DNA of 64,000 bases, taken from positions 1 through 64,000 of the forward strand of contig CAYFMN010000004.1 in the NCBI GenBank assembly GCA_964344185.1, given 5' to 3'. Both the position numbers and the translations under genes were made by a program. The stretch's first letter is position 1. Every line of letters begins with the position of its first letter. Below are positions 28,240 through 36,438 of this stretch, piece by piece. Origin of the DNA: JAJDAT01 sp964344185 (GTDB lineage Bacteria; Nitrospinota; Nitrospinia; Nitrospinales; JAJDAT01). A model generated the notes under the pieces. It worked only from the letters and a program-made list of their open reading frames with translations, made no database searches and was not told where the DNA came from.

Positions 28240-29004
28240 ATGGATCACCCTATAGAAAAATCCATAGCCAGTCGCAGAAATTTTCTCCGCGCTCTTCCGG
28301 CATTTTTTGCGGGGATTTTTGGTTATTTTTTAAAAGATTCCGCTTGGGCTGTTCCCGATCATCGAAACAACAAAAACATTCCCAAAAATTATATTCAAAA
28401 TCGCGATATTCCAGGTTTTCATATTCGGAGCGCAAATCCCTTTCTGGGAGTCGCAGTAAAAGATTGGGGATTAGCCATTGGAGGTTTGGTAAAAAAATCC
28501 CTCGCGTTATCTTATGAAGATCTATTCGAATTTAAGACCATAAAACAAGTCTCGAGACTTAAGTGCGTTGAGTGCTGGTCTGCAAAAGCGGAATGGGAGG
28601 GTTTTCCTTTTGAAGAAATTGTCAGACGAGTCCAGCCATCTCCCGAAGCAAAGTATGTATATTTCCAATCCGCCGATTCTTATTACGAAAGTTATCCACT
28701 TGAAGAACTTTTAAGGCCAAGAGTCTTGATGGTTTTAAAAATGAACGGGCGCGCGCTAAGTAAGGATCACGGATTTCCGATAAGACTTATAGCTCCATTT
28801 AAATATGGATATAAGAATATAAAATACATCACTCGAATCGATTTCCGAAAAGAACGCAGTCGCAATTATTGGGCGGACAACGGGCCTTACTCTATCGACG
28901 GAACAATCCAGCCTGGCATCGACCATCCGTTAGATTTCAAGAAAAAACCGCTCCCAATCAATGGCGGCGAAGTATTTCATTTTTTCGACAAACCTCCATC
29001 ATGA
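28240..29004 (+). CDS. Tat-exported sulfite-oxidase-fold molybdopterin protein
   Basis: A 254-residue oxidoreductase of the sulfite oxidase/MsrP superfamily. The N-terminus carries a twin-arginine motif (SRRNFLRALP) and a hydrophobic stretch, so it is probably exported folded with its molybdenum cofactor. The cofactor region shows LKCVECWSAKAEWEGFP, where the Cys would bind Mo, then YFQSADSYYESYPLEEL and GFPIRLIAPFKYGYKNIKYITRI. It ends by overlapping the next ORF by 4 bp. Its electron acceptor and substrate are unknown; no MsrQ-like gene is adjacent. Confidence 0.9.
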   Translation: MDHPIEKSIASRRNFLRALPAFFAGIFGYFLKDSAWAVPDHRNNKNIPKNYIQNRDIPGFHIRSANPFLGVAVKDWGLAIGGLVKKSLALSYEDLFEFKTIKQVSRLKCVECWSAKAEWEGFPFEEIVRRVQPSPEAKYVYFQSADSYYESYPLEELLRPRVLMVLKMNGRALSKDHGFPIRLIAPFKYGYKNIKYITRIDFRKERSRNYWADNGPYSIDGTIQPGIDHPLDFKKKPLPINGGEVFHFFDKPPS

Positions 29005-29804
29005 AATGGTTTTGCGCCTGTCGTAACTGTTTTACTATTTTCTACCTCCAAAATTTTGCCTTTGTTTTCGTTAAAAAAACGCAAATTAACGTATTTGTTT
29101 TTTTTATTTTCTTCTTAGTTATTTCTTGTTCGAAAGATTCCGTCGAACAAATTGAAGTAAAAATTCCTCCTGGTATTGTCGTGCCCGAAAAAATGGTTTT
29201 TATTCCTGAGGGAGAATTCATAATGGGTGAGAAAGGCGAAAAGCGAACGGCTCAAGGAAAAAAGATATTTTTATCAGCATACTTAATTGACCGTTTTGAA
29301 ACTTCAAGAAACGAATACGCTGAATTTAATCCAAATTATCATTTCGCAGACAACAAAGGGGATTTTCCCGCAACTCAACTCAATTACTTTGACGCCGAAT
29401 CCTATTGCCAATTCAGAGGCAAACGTTTGCCAACGGAAGCTGAGTGGGAAAAGGCGGCAAGAGGAACAGACGGAAGAAAATGGCCCTGGTTAGTTTATTA
29501 TAAACATCCAAACGACGGGTTTTCCGGTTTTATACCTGAGCCAATAGCTAAAAGGGAAGATTGGATTGGCCCATATGGTCTTTATGGAGCCGGTCATAAC
29601 GTTTGGGAATGGACTTCAGATTGGTACGTTTATCTAGGAATGCCTAAAGAAAAACGCAAAAAACAAAAAGTAATTCGCGGAGGATTGTTACAAACCCATA
29701 CTATGATTCGATTCTCCCCAACGTGGTATAGAAATTTTCAACATCCAAATAATCGGTTCAATTTTTTAGGCGTAAGATGCGCCCAGGATATTAAATCGAA
29801 ATGA
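29001..29804 (+). CDS. FGE/SUMF1-fold lipoprotein
   Basis: A 267-residue protein with a hydrophobic N-terminus ending in VISCSKDS, a likely lipobox. The start at 29001 is chosen because ATGA overlaps the stop of the molybdopterin gene. The rest is the formylglycine-generating-enzyme fold: MVFIPEGEFIMGEKG, FETSRNEYAEF, RLPTEAEWEKAARG, HNVWEWTSDWY and FNFLGVRCA. The usual RGGSW block is RGGLL here, and the paired catalytic cysteines of true FGE are not seen, so it is more likely a binding or non-haem-iron relative. It is translationally coupled to the oxidoreductase and presumably shares its compartment. Confidence 0.85.
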   Translation: MKWFCACRNCFTIFYLQNFAFVFVKKTQINVFVFFIFFLVISCSKDSVEQIEVKIPPGIVVPEKMVFIPEGEFIMGEKGEKRTAQGKKIFLSAYLIDRFETSRNEYAEFNPNYHFADNKGDFPATQLNYFDAESYCQFRGKRLPTEAEWEKAARGTDGRKWPWLVYYKHPNDGFSGFIPEPIAKREDWIGPYGLYGAGHNVWEWTSDWYVYLGMPKEKRKKQKVIRGGLLQTHTMIRFSPTWYRNFQHPNNRFNFLGVRCAQDIKSK

Positions 29805-29952
29805 GCTTAACCTTTTTTACTGCTAATAAATTTCGCAAATTTTTGACACATCTCTGTTTAATTTTAAATCCTTTTATGCTTCAATGCCGCAGTCGTTAAA
29901 TCCTCTGATTTTTTGTAATCCTATGTTACTGGCTTTTGATTAGATCGTTTTT

Positions 29953-30975
29953 ATGGAAAAAGGCAAAATTTTAATCGCGGAAGACGATATTTTTAGCTTT
30001 GGAGTTTTCAAAAACTATTTGATCCAAAGCGGCTATCAAGCCACTAACGTAAAAAATGGCCGCGACGCTTTAAATACTTTACGCAATGAAACTTTCAATG
30101 TTGTAGTACTTGACTTAGAATTGCCTTCTATCAACGGCATGGATTTGGCTAATCGCATTAGAACAGAAATATTTCCACATCCAACTTTAATCTTAACAAT
30201 GAGTAAGGAACGAAAAGCCATCAAATATGAGGCGTTAGATCAAGGAGTCAATCAGGTTATATTCAAACCAATTGACCTAAGACAATTATATAATGCCGTA
30301 TTAGACGGAATAAAAAAAATAAGTTCAAATCCACCTGCCAATTCGCATTTTTTTCCGACTAAAAAAGAAACTTTTATTACGCCTCCTTTTCCGATCGTCG
30401 TTATTGCGGCAAGCACTGGCGGCCCGCAAATACTCGAAAAATTCTTAAAATGCACAACACTTCCACTAAAAGCGCCAATAGTTATTGTCTTACATGGCGC
30501 AGACTGGAGTCTACAATATTGGGCGGAATATATGGACGAAGAACTGGACGTTAAGTTTCAATTAGCCGAAGATGGTATGAAGCTACAACCTGGAGAAATT
30601 TACCTCGCTCCAGGGGAGAAACATTTAATAATAAACGAAAACTATAATCTTTCGCTGGACGACGGACCTAAAGAATGTTTTGTTAAACCTTCTGCAAATC
30701 CGCTATTCAGGACTGCCGCGTCTATTTTTGGAAAATTTTGCCTTGGTATTGTCTTTACGGGGCTAGGCGACGATGGAGCCGCAGGCTCAAAAAAAATCGC
30801 CGAATTAGGGGGAAGCGTTATTGTTCAAGATCCGGACACGGCTCCAGCTCCTTTTATGCCAAAGGCTACGATTGAAAAAGCTCCGAGTTGTCTGGTTGAT
30901 TCTTTAGAAAACATAGGAACCCAGTTGCCTAGTAAAATCGAATTATTAAAAAACCAAATTAAATTAGGAAAATAA
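29953..30975 (+). CDS. Receiver-CheB methylesterase fusion
   Basis: A 340-residue protein of CheB layout. The receiver domain (1-120) has acidic residues EDD at 10-12, phospho-acceptor Asp54 in VVVLDLELP, LTMS and the lysine in IFKPID. The methylesterase domain (about 145-335) has the Ser in AASTGGPQ, His in VLHGADWS and Asp in TGLGDDGA. The region around the His is unlike the common QHMP form. CheB removes methyl groups from chemoreceptors. No cheR or cheA is nearby, so this may be a stand-alone or accessory CheB. Confidence 0.9.
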   Translation: MEKGKILIAEDDIFSFGVFKNYLIQSGYQATNVKNGRDALNTLRNETFNVVVLDLELPSINGMDLANRIRTEIFPHPTLILTMSKERKAIKYEALDQGVNQVIFKPIDLRQLYNAVLDGIKKISSNPPANSHFFPTKKETFITPPFPIVVIAASTGGPQILEKFLKCTTLPLKAPIVIVLHGADWSLQYWAEYMDEELDVKFQLAEDGMKLQPGEIYLAPGEKHLIINENYNLSLDDGPKECFVKPSANPLFRTAASIFGKFCLGIVFTGLGDDGAAGSKKIAELGGSVIVQDPDTAPAPFMPKATIEKAPSCLVDSLENIGTQLPSKIELLKNQIKLGK

Positions 30976-31046
30976 ACTAAGAGATAAAACTATTTCCAGA
31001 AATTTTTCTGTCATCAAATCGGTTTGTTTTAACTAAAATATTATTT

Positions 31047-31895
31047 ATGGAAATAACGCCTCAAAAACTAATAGAATTGGATGACAAAATCGCTACATTG
31101 CCTGCGGTTTTTTACCAAATCTTAGACGCGGTTCAAAGCCCTGATAGCTCGTTTGAAGATATCGGTCAGTTGATCGTCAGCGATGTCTCTCTTTCCGCTC
31201 AACTACTCAAGTTGGTGAATAGTTCTTTTTACGGGTTTACCGAAAAGGTAGATTCTATCTCTCACGCGTTAAATATTGTAGGAACCGAACAACTATGCTG
31301 CCTGGTAATGGCTACGGCAGTCGTATCGCGTTTTGATGGAATTCCAGAAGAGTTTGTAACCATGGAGTCTTTTTGGCATCATAGCGTCGCTTGCGGGTTA
31401 GCCGCCAGGGCAATAGCAAAACACAAGCAGTTTTCCAACTCTGAAAGTCTGTATGTCGCGGGAATGCTCCACGATATTGGAAGCCTGGTCATCTATAAGC
31501 AAATTCCCGATCAAGCCCTTCAAGCTTTAAACCGTTGCAATCAATGGGGGATACCGCTTACTCAGGCAGAAAAAGAAGTGTTCGGTTTTGATCATACCTT
31601 GGTGGGAAAACTATTGATCGAACTGTGGAAATTGCCGGAATCCTGGTCGGAGATTGCTCAATTTCATCATCAACCGCAAAAATCGATGGAATACGCAGAA
31701 CAAACCGCTATTATTCACCTAGCGGATCACATTGCCCACAATAGTCGACTTGGAAGCGCAGGACACTCTGGAACTAAATCGCTGAACGAAAGCGTTTGGC
31801 AAACGTTAAACATCGATCCGTCAATAAAAGGACTGGTATTTAGAGAAATGTTAAAATTATTTGGCGAAACTGTAGAAATGTTTATACCTTCGTAA
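31047..31895 (+). CDS. HDOD-domain signalling protein
   Basis: A 282-residue single-domain HDOD protein, a degenerate HD fold used in bacterial signalling. It begins LPAVFYQILDAVQSPDSSFEDIG, has VSLSAQLLKLVNSSFYGF and the HD-like block GMLHDIGSLVIYKQIP, with HSVACGLAAR before it. Some catalytic metal ligands are probably absent, as is usual for HDOD. It follows the CheB-like gene by 71 bp, suggesting a shared regulatory role in motility or pili. Confidence 0.9.
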   Translation: MEITPQKLIELDDKIATLPAVFYQILDAVQSPDSSFEDIGQLIVSDVSLSAQLLKLVNSSFYGFTEKVDSISHALNIVGTEQLCCLVMATAVVSRFDGIPEEFVTMESFWHHSVACGLAARAIAKHKQFSNSESLYVAGMLHDIGSLVIYKQIPDQALQALNRCNQWGIPLTQAEKEVFGFDHTLVGKLLIELWKLPESWSEIAQFHHQPQKSMEYAEQTAIIHLADHIAHNSRLGSAGHSGTKSLNESVWQTLNIDPSIKGLVFREMLKLFGETVEMFIPS

Positions 31896-31944
31896 TGAAA
31901 CCTTTTTAAATAAATTAGTTCTTCATTTACCTAGAGATTAGAAA

Positions 31945-33132
31945 ATGTCCGTATCAAAAAAAATTCAAAACTTTATGGAAAGTTCTTCCTGGATTAGAAA
32001 AATGTTTGAGGAGGGAATCAGGCTAAAAAAAGAATTCGGAGAAGATAATGTCTTTGACTTGTCTTTGGGTAACCCAGTTATGGAACCTCCGCGAGAACTA
32101 ATCGATAAACTTAAAGCCAATATTGAAGACGAAAAACCTGGAACTCATCGCTATATGCCCAACTCAGGTTTTCCAGATACGCGACGCGCTATTGCCAATT
32201 CTCTAAAAGCTGAATGTGGCATCCCATTTAACGAAAATCATATTGTTATGGTTTGTGGCGCTGCTGGTGGGTTAAATATAACTCTTAAAACTCTTCTAGA
32301 TCCCGATGACGAAGTGATTATTTTCGCGCCTTTTTTTGTCGAATACGTCTTTTATGCGGATAACCATGGCGGAAAAACAGTAACCGTTCCAACCCTAAAC
32401 GATTTTACACCCGATTTTAAAGCCTTTCAAAAAGCCATTAACAATAAAACAAAGGCCGTAATAATTAACTCCCCTAATAATCCGACAGGGGTTGTTTATC
32501 CGCGCAAAACTTTTGAAGAAATGGCCAATATTTTACGTAAAAAGTCTCAGGAAATTGGACATCCAATCTATCTAATTTCGGATGATCCATATAAAAAAAT
32601 CGTTTTCGACGGAGTCGAAGCGCCCAATATTTGCGAGTTCTACAAAAACAGCGTTTATATAACTTCCCATTCTAAAGATTTAGCCGTGCCAGGAGAACGA
32701 ATAGGTTTTGTAGCCCTTCACCCAGAATGCGAAAATGCCTCTCAGGTGATGGAGGGATTAGTTTTTTGCAACCGAGTGCTTGGCTTCGTTAACGCTCCTG
32801 CATTGATGCAAAGAACGATAATGGATCTACAATCTGTTCAGATAGACGTCGAGCAATACAAAAACAAAAGGGATTTTCTACTAAAAGAGTTAACAAAAAT
32901 TGGTTACAAGATAGTTAAACCGCAGGGAGCATTTTATATGTTTCCCGAATCTCCGCTAAAAGACGATACGGAGTTTTGCAAATTATTGGCCTCTAAAAAA
33001 GTTTTGACCGTTCCAGGCAAAGGGTTTGGACAACCGGGTTATTTTCGACTTTCGTATTGCTTCCCCGATTTTGTGTTAGAAGGTTCAATTTCTGGATTCG
33101 AAGCCGCATTTAAAGAATCCTCAATTCATTAG
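31945..33132 (+). CDS. Class I/II PLP-dependent aminotransferase
   Basis: A 395-residue fold-type I aminotransferase. Marks are LSLGNPVMEPP, the NNPTG segment SPNNPTGVVY, SDDPYKKIVF and the PLP lysine in SHSKDLAVPGERIGF. It resembles aspartate/alanine-type aminotransferases; it does not look like LL-DAP aminotransferase, although dap genes lie 4 kb upstream. The substrate cannot be decided here. About 205 bp without a recognised signal follow it. Confidence 0.92.
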   Translation: MSVSKKIQNFMESSSWIRKMFEEGIRLKKEFGEDNVFDLSLGNPVMEPPRELIDKLKANIEDEKPGTHRYMPNSGFPDTRRAIANSLKAECGIPFNENHIVMVCGAAGGLNITLKTLLDPDDEVIIFAPFFVEYVFYADNHGGKTVTVPTLNDFTPDFKAFQKAINNKTKAVIINSPNNPTGVVYPRKTFEEMANILRKKSQEIGHPIYLISDDPYKKIVFDGVEAPNICEFYKNSVYITSHSKDLAVPGERIGFVALHPECENASQVMEGLVFCNRVLGFVNAPALMQRTIMDLQSVQIDVEQYKNKRDFLLKELTKIGYKIVKPQGAFYMFPESPLKDDTEFCKLLASKKVLTVPGKGFGQPGYFRLSYCFPDFVLEGSISGFEAAFKESSIH

Positions 33133-33337
33133 CGTCGTTAAACAAACCGTTCGCCAGCCCCGCACAAACAACTGAAAACATTAACCTTTAGGACTAACAT
33201 CCTCAAAAAATTATCAATTTTCCAATAATTACTAAATACTGATTTAATATATTTCTTTGGACGCTTGAAACCATTTTGATAGAATAGGCGTCTAAACTTA
33301 AAATTGAATGAAACGAACTATTTGAAGAGAAGGCATT

Positions 33338-34492
33338 ATGAGTTTATCTCAAGATCAAATTAGCCGGTATAGTCGGCATTTACTTTTGCCCGAAGTGGGT
33401 GTTGAAGGGCAAGAAAAGATTTGTAATTCAAAGATTCTTTGCATAGGAACCGGAGGCTTAGGCTCTCCAGTGTCGCTTTATTTAGCTGCGGCTGGCGTTG
33501 GTAAATTAGGATTAATTGACTTTGACGTTGTGGATAAAAGCAATCTTCAAAGGCAAATTGCTCATGGAGAATCTACTGTTGGGAAACTTAAAGTTGAGTC
33601 TGCCAAAGATAAAATTGGCGACTTAAACTCAGACGTCGAAGTGGTTACATATAACGAGCGGCTTAGCTCTAAAAACGCTTTAGAAATTTTCAAAGATTAT
33701 GACGTGATTGTCGATGGCACTGATAACTTTCCAACACGTTATTTAGCAAACGACGCTTGCGTTTTGCTTAAAAAACCCTATGTCTATGGATGTATTCTTA
33801 AATTCGATGGTCAGGTTTCTGTTTTCGATTCGCGGACAGGCCCTTGTTATCGCTGTCTATATCCTGAGCCTCCTCCTCCAGGCCTAGTTCCTAGTTGTGC
33901 AGAAGGCGGAGTTTTAGGAGTCCTATGCGGCGTTATAGGAACGCTTCAAGCAACTGAAGCCATTAAACTTGTTCTAGGACAAGGAAATACTTTAAACGGC
34001 AGACTTATGCTCTACGATGCCTTGGGTATGAAATTCCGCGAAATGAAGCTTCGCAAAGATAAAAACTGCACCATTTGTTCCGATAATCCCACTATTACGG
34101 AATTGATCGACTACGAACAGTTCTGTGGAATTTTACCGCAAGAAGAAAAAACTGTTCCTGCCGATATGGAAATCGAACCCACTGCCGTAAAAACTATGAT
34201 GGATAATAAAAAGTCCTTCAAATTAGTCGATGTTCGAGAACCAAGCGAGTATGGAATCTGCAAAATAGACGGCTCAATTCTTATTCCTTTGGGCGACGTA
34301 AAAGCACGCGACCGAGCTTTGCTTAACGGTTTAGACCCTTCAGACGAAATCATCACCCATTGTCATCATGGAGTGAGAAGTTTGACCGCCGCTGAAATCT
34401 TAAAAGAAATGGGCTTTAATAACGTCAAAAGTATGAGCGGCGGTATAGACGAATGGTCTATTCAAATCGACGAAACTGTCGCCAGGTACTAA
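33338..34492 (+). CDS. moeB: MoeB/ThiF-type adenylyltransferase with C-terminal rhodanese
   Basis: A 384-residue E1-like enzyme that adenylates a sulfur-carrier protein, plus a rhodanese domain that supplies sulfur. The ThiF domain (about 8-250) has GTGGLGSPVSLYLAAAGVG, DVVDKSNLQRQ, zinc pairs CYRC and CTIC, and a Cys in CAEGGVLGVLCG. The rhodanese domain (about 280-384) keeps the active loop HCHHGVRS. This MoeZ-like layout serves molybdopterin, thiamine or cysteine pathways; the carrier is not adjacent. GAGAAGG precedes the ATG, and a strong terminator follows. Confidence 0.92.
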   Translation: MSLSQDQISRYSRHLLLPEVGVEGQEKICNSKILCIGTGGLGSPVSLYLAAAGVGKLGLIDFDVVDKSNLQRQIAHGESTVGKLKVESAKDKIGDLNSDVEVVTYNERLSSKNALEIFKDYDVIVDGTDNFPTRYLANDACVLLKKPYVYGCILKFDGQVSVFDSRTGPCYRCLYPEPPPPGLVPSCAEGGVLGVLCGVIGTLQATEAIKLVLGQGNTLNGRLMLYDALGMKFREMKLRKDKNCTICSDNPTITELIDYEQFCGILPQEEKTVPADMEIEPTAVKTMMDNKKSFKLVDVREPSEYGICKIDGSILIPLGDVKARDRALLNGLDPSDEIITHCHHGVRSLTAAEILKEMGFNNVKSMSGGIDEWSIQIDETVARY

Positions 34493-34519
34493 TAATAAAT
34501 AAAAAGTATCCAAAATACG

Positions 34520-34543
34520 GAAAACTCCCGAAAGGGAGTTTTC
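34520..34543 (+). terminator. Intrinsic terminator after moeB
   Basis: A perfect 10-bp stem GAAAACTCCC/GGGAGTTTTC with a GAAA tetraloop, 27 bp after the moeB stop, followed by TTAATTT. The stable tetraloop and position make it a good rho-independent terminator. Confidence 0.8.
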
Positions 34544-34639
34544 TTAATTTACCTAAACTATCTTGACTCTAAAGACGGCAAGGTTTATTTTTAATAATAC
34601 AGTGTATTTCTTATCAATCGATTCCATTGAGGTATCCCA

Positions 34640-35041
34640 GTGACAGATCCTTCCGGACCAGAACGCGACTTCGAAAAACTTTCTAAAGCCATTACAGAAG
34701 CGGTAGTTAGTTCTCCAAAGGTAAAAAAAATCGTGGAAGAAATTTTGAAAAAGGATAAGATCTGCGCAAAAAGCTTTATGGTTTTAGTTCTTAAAATCCA
34801 AGCTCTCGCTGATGTTCTTGAAGAAGGCGAAGGCAGCATCGATCATGATAGCGAAGAAAGTATAGAAACAAGCGAATTAGAGTCTCAAGAAGATCGAAAA
34901 CCTGAAGGAAACTTACCTAAAAACCCCGCTCAACAAATTGACGGTCGAATTTTAAGCGAAAAGGAAGCCGCATTTGAAAAATTCGCCAGCGAAAAATTCG
35001 ACACAGAAGCCTGGCTTAAAAAGTTGGGCCTTATCTTTTAA
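34640..35041 (+). CDS. Small acidic protein of unknown function (GTG start)
   Basis: A 133-residue soluble protein starting with GTG; GAGG lies 7 bases before it. The N-terminal 75 residues look helical (ERDFEKLSKAITEAVVSSP). A Glu/Ser-rich linker follows (about 72-100), and the C-terminus (FEKFASEKFDTEAWLKKLGLIF) may be a short binding helix. Its 3' end overlaps the start of the isoaspartyl methyltransferase reading frame by about 68 bp in another frame. I know no family for it. Confidence 0.6.
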   Translation: MTDPSGPERDFEKLSKAITEAVVSSPKVKKIVEEILKKDKICAKSFMVLVLKIQALADVLEEGEGSIDHDSEESIETSELESQEDRKPEGNLPKNPAQQIDGRILSEKEAAFEKFASEKFDTEAWLKKLGLIF

Positions 35042-35744
35042 AGCTTTTTTAATAGCCATCGCTTCCGTGTTTCCAGCCTGTTGGGAAACCAAAGTAGACG
35101 CCCCGGCGGATTATGAAAAACAACGGCGAAGTATGGCAACGCATGACATCAAAGAGCGAGGAATTTCAGATCCTGCCGTTTTAAGGGCTATGGAAACAGT
35201 TCCTAGGCATCTTTTTGTCAATCCTTCCGACCTTCCTCACGCATACTCTGACACTGCCTTAGCGATAAAAGAAAATCAAACCATTTCGCAGCCTTTTGTT
35301 GTCGCTTTAATGACTGAAGCCGCGCAATTAAAGCCGAATTATAGAGTGTTAGAAATTGGAACAGGATCTGGTTACCAAGCGGCCGTACTTTCGGAAATTG
35401 TTGCGGAAGTTTATACTATAGAAATTGTGAAGTCCTTAGCTGAAAGCGCCGCCAAACGATTTGAAGAACTTGGATATAATAATATTCGATCTAAATGTGG
35501 GGACGGCTATGCCGGTTGGCCAGAAGCATCCCCATTTGACGCTATAATAATCACGGCAGCCGCCCCAAAAATTCCCAGACCCCTTATTAGACAACTTAAA
35601 AATGGAGGGAAAATCATATTGCCTCTAGGGACCTCCCCAAGATCGCAAGATTTAATCGTACTTACCAAAAAGGACGATACTTTGAAGCGGACTAAATTAG
35701 GCTCTGTTGTTTTTGTTCCAATGACCGGAGAAGTGAGAAAATAA
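34974..35744 (+). CDS. pcm: Protein-L-isoaspartate O-methyltransferase, apparently lipidated
   Basis: Repairs isoaspartyl damage using SAM. The core has VPRHLFVNP, NQTISQPFVVALMTEAA, VLEIGTGSGYQAAVLSEI and DAIIITAAAPKIP, all typical. The frame opens with TTG at 34974, with AAGGAAG 6 bases upstream, and encodes about 45 extra residues ahead of the family start. These include the hydrophobic stretch AFLIAIASVFPAC, which looks like a lipoprotein signal. An exported form is possible but SAM is cytosolic, so the topology is uncertain; an internal start would remove the extension. It overlaps the upstream acidic-protein gene. Confidence 0.9.
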   Translation: MKNSPAKNSTQKPGLKSWALSFKAFLIAIASVFPACWETKVDAPADYEKQRRSMATHDIKERGISDPAVLRAMETVPRHLFVNPSDLPHAYSDTALAIKENQTISQPFVVALMTEAAQLKPNYRVLEIGTGSGYQAAVLSEIVAEVYTIEIVKSLAESAAKRFEELGYNNIRSKCGDGYAGWPEASPFDAIIITAAAPKIPRPLIRQLKNGGKIILPLGTSPRSQDLIVLTKKDDTLKRTKLGSVVFVPMTGEVRK

Positions 35745-35788
35745 CTTTTCTTAAACCATATTGACACAGCTCATCAATTTAAAAACTT

Positions 35789-36418
35789 ATGCAGACCATT
35801 TCAAAAACTTTAGACTTCATATTAGTTGGCCTTTTTATTTTTATACTTATTCCTATGACAACATTTGGAGAAACACAACCGATCATCCTGGCGTTCGGAG
35901 ATAGTTTAACCGCCGGCTTTGGAGTTGGAATAAAAGAAAGCTATCCCTCCCGCCTACAAAATTTACTAAAGAAAAACGGATTCCCTCATAAAGTAATTAA
36001 CGCAGGAGTTAGCGGAGATACTACAGCCGGGGGACTTCGCCGTATCAATTGGCTTATGAAACAAAAGCCTCAAATTGTTATTTTAGAACTGGGAGCAAAC
36101 GACGCGTTACGCGGATTGCCTATAGAGGAAATGGAAGCGAATTTAAGCCAAATTATCCAAATATGCAAAAAACAAAACTCAAATATATTGTTGGTGGGAA
36201 TGAAAGCGCCGCCAAACTATGGGGAGGAATATGCCTCCCAGTTTGAAGAAGCTTTTTACAAATTGGCAAAAAAATTCGAAACTCCTCTAGTTCCCTTTTT
36301 ATTAGAGGGCGTTGCGGCAAAAAAAGAGTACAACCAAGGAGATGGAATTCACCCTACAGCCGAAGGATATAAGATCGTAGTCAAAACTGTTTGGGAACAT
36401 CTTGAGCCGATGCTTTAA
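35789..36418 (+). CDS. TesA-like periplasmic SGNH esterase
   Basis: A 209-residue GDSL/SGNH lysophospholipase/arylesterase. A signal peptide (about 1-28) precedes all four blocks: AFGDSLTAGFG (Ser), GVSGDTTAGG (Gly), LGANDALRG (Asn) and DGIHPTAEGY (Asp/His). The size matches E. coli TesA-type enzymes, which hydrolyse acyl esters in the periplasm. It follows pcm by 44 bp on the same strand and converges with the TrpD-like gene. Confidence 0.93.
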   Translation: MQTISKTLDFILVGLFIFILIPMTTFGETQPIILAFGDSLTAGFGVGIKESYPSRLQNLLKKNGFPHKVINAGVSGDTTAGGLRRINWLMKQKPQIVILELGANDALRGLPIEEMEANLSQIIQICKKQNSNILLVGMKAPPNYGEEYASQFEEAFYKLAKKFETPLVPFLLEGVAAKKEYNQGDGIHPTAEGYKIVVKTVWEHLEPML

Positions 36419-36438
36419 TATACTATTTTTTAAAAAAT

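Noticed and set aside
28869..29000. Longer N-terminus for the FGE-like protein, starting at 28869
   Set aside because: This stretch is the end of the molybdopterin gene in another frame. The ATG at 29001 overlaps that stop and is followed by a lipoprotein signal.
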